Shown here in pieces: positions 53,156 through 57,872 of a stretch of 57,872 nt of DNA. Both the position numbers and the translations under genes were made by a program. This DNA is from Candidatus Omnitrophota bacterium (GTDB lineage Bacteria; Omnitrophota; Omnitrophia; Omnitrophales; Aquincolibacteriaceae). The stretch's first letter is position 1. Each line of letters begins with the position of its first letter. Where the stretch lies: NCBI GenBank assembly GCA_016930235.1, contig JAFGHI010000047.1, positions 150,215 to 208,086 of the forward strand. Reading direction: 5' to 3'. The notes beneath the pieces are model-generated. The model saw only the letters and a program-made list of their open reading frames with translations, was not told the DNA's origin and did no database searches.

Positions 53156-55651
53156 TTACTCCTTCTCATCCTCCAGGAGTTTCAGTTGATCGGATTCTTT
53201 GGCATCATCTCTTTCAACGACGCGTGCTGCAGCAGCGATTTTTTGTCCATCCTTCAACCGCATGACTCGAACCCCCTGCGAATTCCTGCCGGACGTGCGG
53301 ATTTGATTAACCGGGCACCGGACAACCATGCCTCCGGTTGTAACCATAACTATTTCGTCTTCATCTCTAACGGTTAAAACATTAACGATCTTTCCATTTT
53401 TGGGAGTAATCTTGACATTGATAAGACCTTTTCCGCCCCTAGATTGAACCCTGTATTCTTTGAATTTTGTCTTCTTCCCAAAACCGTTTTCAGTCACACT
53501 TAAAGCAATGGCATCCGGCCTGACAATTTCCATCGCTATGATTTCATCCTTTTTATCGATGTTCATCCCCCGGACCCCAGAAGCCGTTCGTCCCATATCG
53601 CGAACCTGTTTCTCCGAAAAACGGATCGACTTTCCGTTCCTTGTTGCCAAGAAAAGTTCATCTTTGCCGGATGTTAATTGGCACGAGACTAATTGATCTT
53701 TTTCCCGAAGCGTGATGGCCGCAATTCCTGTAGAGCGCGGGCGGGAATAAAAGATTAAATTAGTTTTCTTAATCACGCCCTTTTCCGTGGCCATCACAAC
53801 ATAGCGTTTATCGTCAAATTCCTTGACCTGGAGAAAGCTCGAGATAGATTCCTCGGAGCTCAGAGACAACAAATTAACGATCGCTTTCCCTCTGGCTTGC
53901 CGGGACGCTTGTGGAATTTCATAGGCTTTTCGCCAATAAACGCGCCCTTTATTCGTGAAAAAGAGGATGGAATCATGTGTTGAGGCAAGGAACATGTGTT
54001 CGATAAAATCCTCGTCATCGCGCACGCCGGCTCCTGTCACACCTGTCCCGCCTCGGCGCTGTCTCCGGTACATCGATACGGGAATCCTTTTAATATAACC
54101 CATGCGTGAAATCGTAATAAGCACATCCTCTTCGGCAATGAGGTCTTCAATCTCAATTTCTTCTTCTGCCGCCACAATTTGTGTTCGGCGCTCATCACCG
54201 TATTTTTTCGCAACCTCTTGAGATTCCTCTTTAATAATATCCAATATTTTTTTTCTGCTTTTGAGAAGGCCGCGCAGATACTCGATTTGCTTGATGAGTC
54301 CTAGATACTCCTCGTCAATTTTCTTTCTCTCGAGAGCCGTCAACCGCTGCAGCTGCATTTCTAAAATCGACTGGGCCTGTATGGCCGATAATTTGAAACG
54401 TTCCATCAATGTTGTTTTTGCTTCTTCGGGGCTCTTGGACGCGCGGATAATTTTAATCACTTTGTCCAGGTTGGCGATCGCAATTTTGAAGCCTTCTAAA
54501 ATATGTGCCCGCCTTTCGGCCTTCGTAAGTTCGAATTTCGTCCGGCGGGTTACAACCTCGACCCGGAATTCGACGAAATGCTCAAGGGCTTGCTTGATGT
54601 TGAGGACCCGGGGCTGTCCATCGACTAAAGCAAGCATGATCACCCCGAAGGTTTGATGCATCTGAGTCCGTTTATAAAGCTGATTCAAAACAATCTGGGG
54701 GACGGCATCTTTTCTTAGTTCAACGACAACCCGCATACCGTCACGGTCTGATTCATCGCGGATGTCAGATATCCCTTCGATTTTTTTCGCTTCGACCAAA
54801 TCGGCAATATTTTGAATTAAGTTTGCCTTGTTGACCTGATAAGGAATTTCGGTAATGACAATCGAGTCTTTCTTGCTTTTTCCCGTTTCAATAGACGCCT
54901 TTGCCCGCATCATGATGCGGCCGCGGCCTTTTTCTTGGGCGTCCCGAATGCCTTCCCTGCCAAGGATAAGCCCTCCCGTAGGGAAATCCGGGCCTTTGAT
55001 AATCTTGCCTAGCTCTTTGATTGTCACGGCAGGATTATCAATGACCTCGATGATCCCGGCCACAACTTCTCTGAGATTATGGGGAGGGATATTGGTTGCC
55101 ATTCCGACTGCGATGCCGCTCGAACCATTGACTAAAAGATTAGGGAGCCTGGAGGGCAAAATCAAAGGTTCTTCAAGCGACTCATCAAAATTAGGCGCGA
55201 AATTAACGGTCTCTTTTTCAATATCAGCGAGGACTTCATTCGCAATTTTATGGAGACGAACCTCCGTGTACCGCATGGCCGCAGCGCTATCACCATCCAC
55301 AGACCCAAAGTTCCCCTGCCCATCCACCAAAGGATACCGGAGAGAAAAATCCTGGACCAGCCGAACAAGCGTATCATAGACTGCCATATCCCCATGGGGA
55401 TGATACTTCCCCAAAACTTCTCCGACGACCCGGGCAGATTTCTTGTACGGTTTTGAAGGGACTAGCCCTAGCTCATTCATGGCATGCAAAATCCGCCTAT
55501 GAACCGGCTTAAGACCGTCTCTCACATCGGGCAACGCCCGTCCGACGATGACGGACATTGCATAATCGATATAAGAATGCCGCATTTCATCTTCAATCGG
55601 CGTCGGGATTACTTTTTCATTCATCGCATAAAGATTTTGTTCGTCTGCCAT
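53156..55651 (-). CDS. gyrA: DNA gyrase subunit A
   Basis: 831 residues. The N-terminus contains [20 protein letters not shown] and [11 protein letters not shown], the catalytic Tyr follows in [11 protein letters not shown], and the C-terminal pinwheel repeats include GRMGYIKR-like and [11 protein letters not shown] blocks. GyrA cleaves and rejoins DNA to introduce negative supercoils with GyrB. The C-terminus lacks an obvious long acidic tail apart from KLLEDEKE. It starts 18 bases after gyrB, with AAAGGG as ribosome binding site. Confidence 0.98.
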   Translation of the reverse strand: MADEQNLYAMNEKVIPTPIEDEMRHSYIDYAMSVIVGRALPDVRDGLKPVHRRILHAMNELGLVPSKPYKKSARVVGEVLGKYHPHGDMAVYDTLVRLVQDFSLRYPLVDGQGNFGSVDGDSAAAMRYTEVRLHKIANEVLADIEKETVNFAPNFDESLEEPLILPSRLPNLLVNGSSGIAVGMATNIPPHNLREVVAGIIEVIDNPAVTIKELGKIIKGPDFPTGGLILGREGIRDAQEKGRGRIMMRAKASIETGKSKKDSIVITEIPYQVNKANLIQNIADLVEAKKIEGISDIRDESDRDGMRVVVELRKDAVPQIVLNQLYKRTQMHQTFGVIMLALVDGQPRVLNIKQALEHFVEFRVEVVTRRTKFELTKAERRAHILEGFKIAIANLDKVIKIIRASKSPEEAKTTLMERFKLSAIQAQSILEMQLQRLTALERKKIDEEYLGLIKQIEYLRGLLKSRKKILDIIKEESQEVAKKYGDERRTQIVAAEEEIEIEDLIAEEDVLITISRMGYIKRIPVSMYRRQRRGGTGVTGAGVRDDEDFIEHMFLASTHDSILFFTNKGRVYWRKAYEIPQASRQARGKAIVNLLSLSSEESISSFLQVKEFDDKRYVVMATEKGVIKKTNLIFYSRPRSTGIAAITLREKDQLVSCQLTSGKDELFLATRNGKSIRFSEKQVRDMGRTASGVRGMNIDKKDEIIAMEIVRPDAIALSVTENGFGKKTKFKEYRVQSRGGKGLINVKITPKNGKIVNVLTVRDEDEIVMVTTGGMVVRCPVNQIRTSGRNSQGVRVMRLKDGQKIAAAARVVERDDAKESDQLKLLEDEKE

Positions 55652-55669
55652 GGTCTACCCTTTCATTCC

Positions 55670-57872
<2,203 letters not shown>

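Overview
The window looks like a chromosomal segment of an uncultured Gram-negative-type bacterium, and I lean towards Omnitrophota (former OP3) or a PVC-related lineage. The pointers are one secreted giant gene filling the left half, a second very large membrane/GH94 gene, and small hairpin repeats scattered through intergenic and coding DNA. Very large genes have been reported from Omnitrophota; the phylum call is inference, because no rRNA is present. The housekeeping genes (gyrB, gyrA, serS, rlmN, ychF, tadA, corA) are ordinary bacterial ones.

Region 1 (1-27633, minus strand) is a single reading frame that starts with a signal peptide and is still open at the left edge, so it encodes at least 9,211 residues. 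The ORF track omits it because it has no stop inside the window; every plus-strand ORF listed there is a shadow. Reading N to C, it carries a TraB/ChaN-like domain, two tandem ~350-residue units of sigma-70 region-4-like helix-turn-helix segments, a HAD phosphatase, a pair of membrane helices, a GH77-like domain, a glycogen-debranching GDE_C domain, a GT35 alpha-glucan phosphorylase, carbohydrate-binding-like beta-sandwiches, a GH13-like barrel, a GT5 starch/glycogen-synthase-like domain, a methyltransferase-like domain, a phosphohistidine swivelling domain and a PPDK/PEP-synthase ATP-grasp domain. Most of an alpha-glucan synthesis and breakdown pathway therefore sits on one chain. The modules are punctuated by a recurring peptide, (R/K)SELR. 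At two places it forms the ends of in-frame palindromic repeat elements, but elsewhere it is written with many different synonymous codons.

Region 2 (27634-36340) holds ychF, a secreted beta-propeller-like gene overlapping a four-helix-bundle (IVP-type) gene flanked by inverted repeats, a minus-strand operon (ABC exporter ATPase and permease, corA, rlmN), a GIY-YIG pseudogene missing from the ORF track, tRNA-Ser(GGA), tadA and tRNA-Arg(ACG) with a hairpin-interrupted tRNA-Arg remnant beside it.

Region 3 (36341-48827) has a repeat-rich spacer, asnB, a small membrane protein, a GT87-like membrane glycosyltransferase, and a 2,432-residue protein joining a signal peptide, a triplicated beta-rich module, a polytopic membrane domain and a GH94 phosphorylase related to the C-terminal part of cyclic beta-1,2-glucan synthases; a strong terminator follows.

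Region 4 (48828-57872, minus strand) reads gyrB (5' end cut by the window) - gyrA - serS - tRNA-Ser(TGA) - tRNA-Ser(GCT) - radical SAM/SPASM gene - mscS-type channel. A seryl-tRNA synthetase lies directly upstream of two tRNA-Ser genes, and a repeat shared with tRNA-Ser(GGA) at 35 kb lies downstream of one of them.
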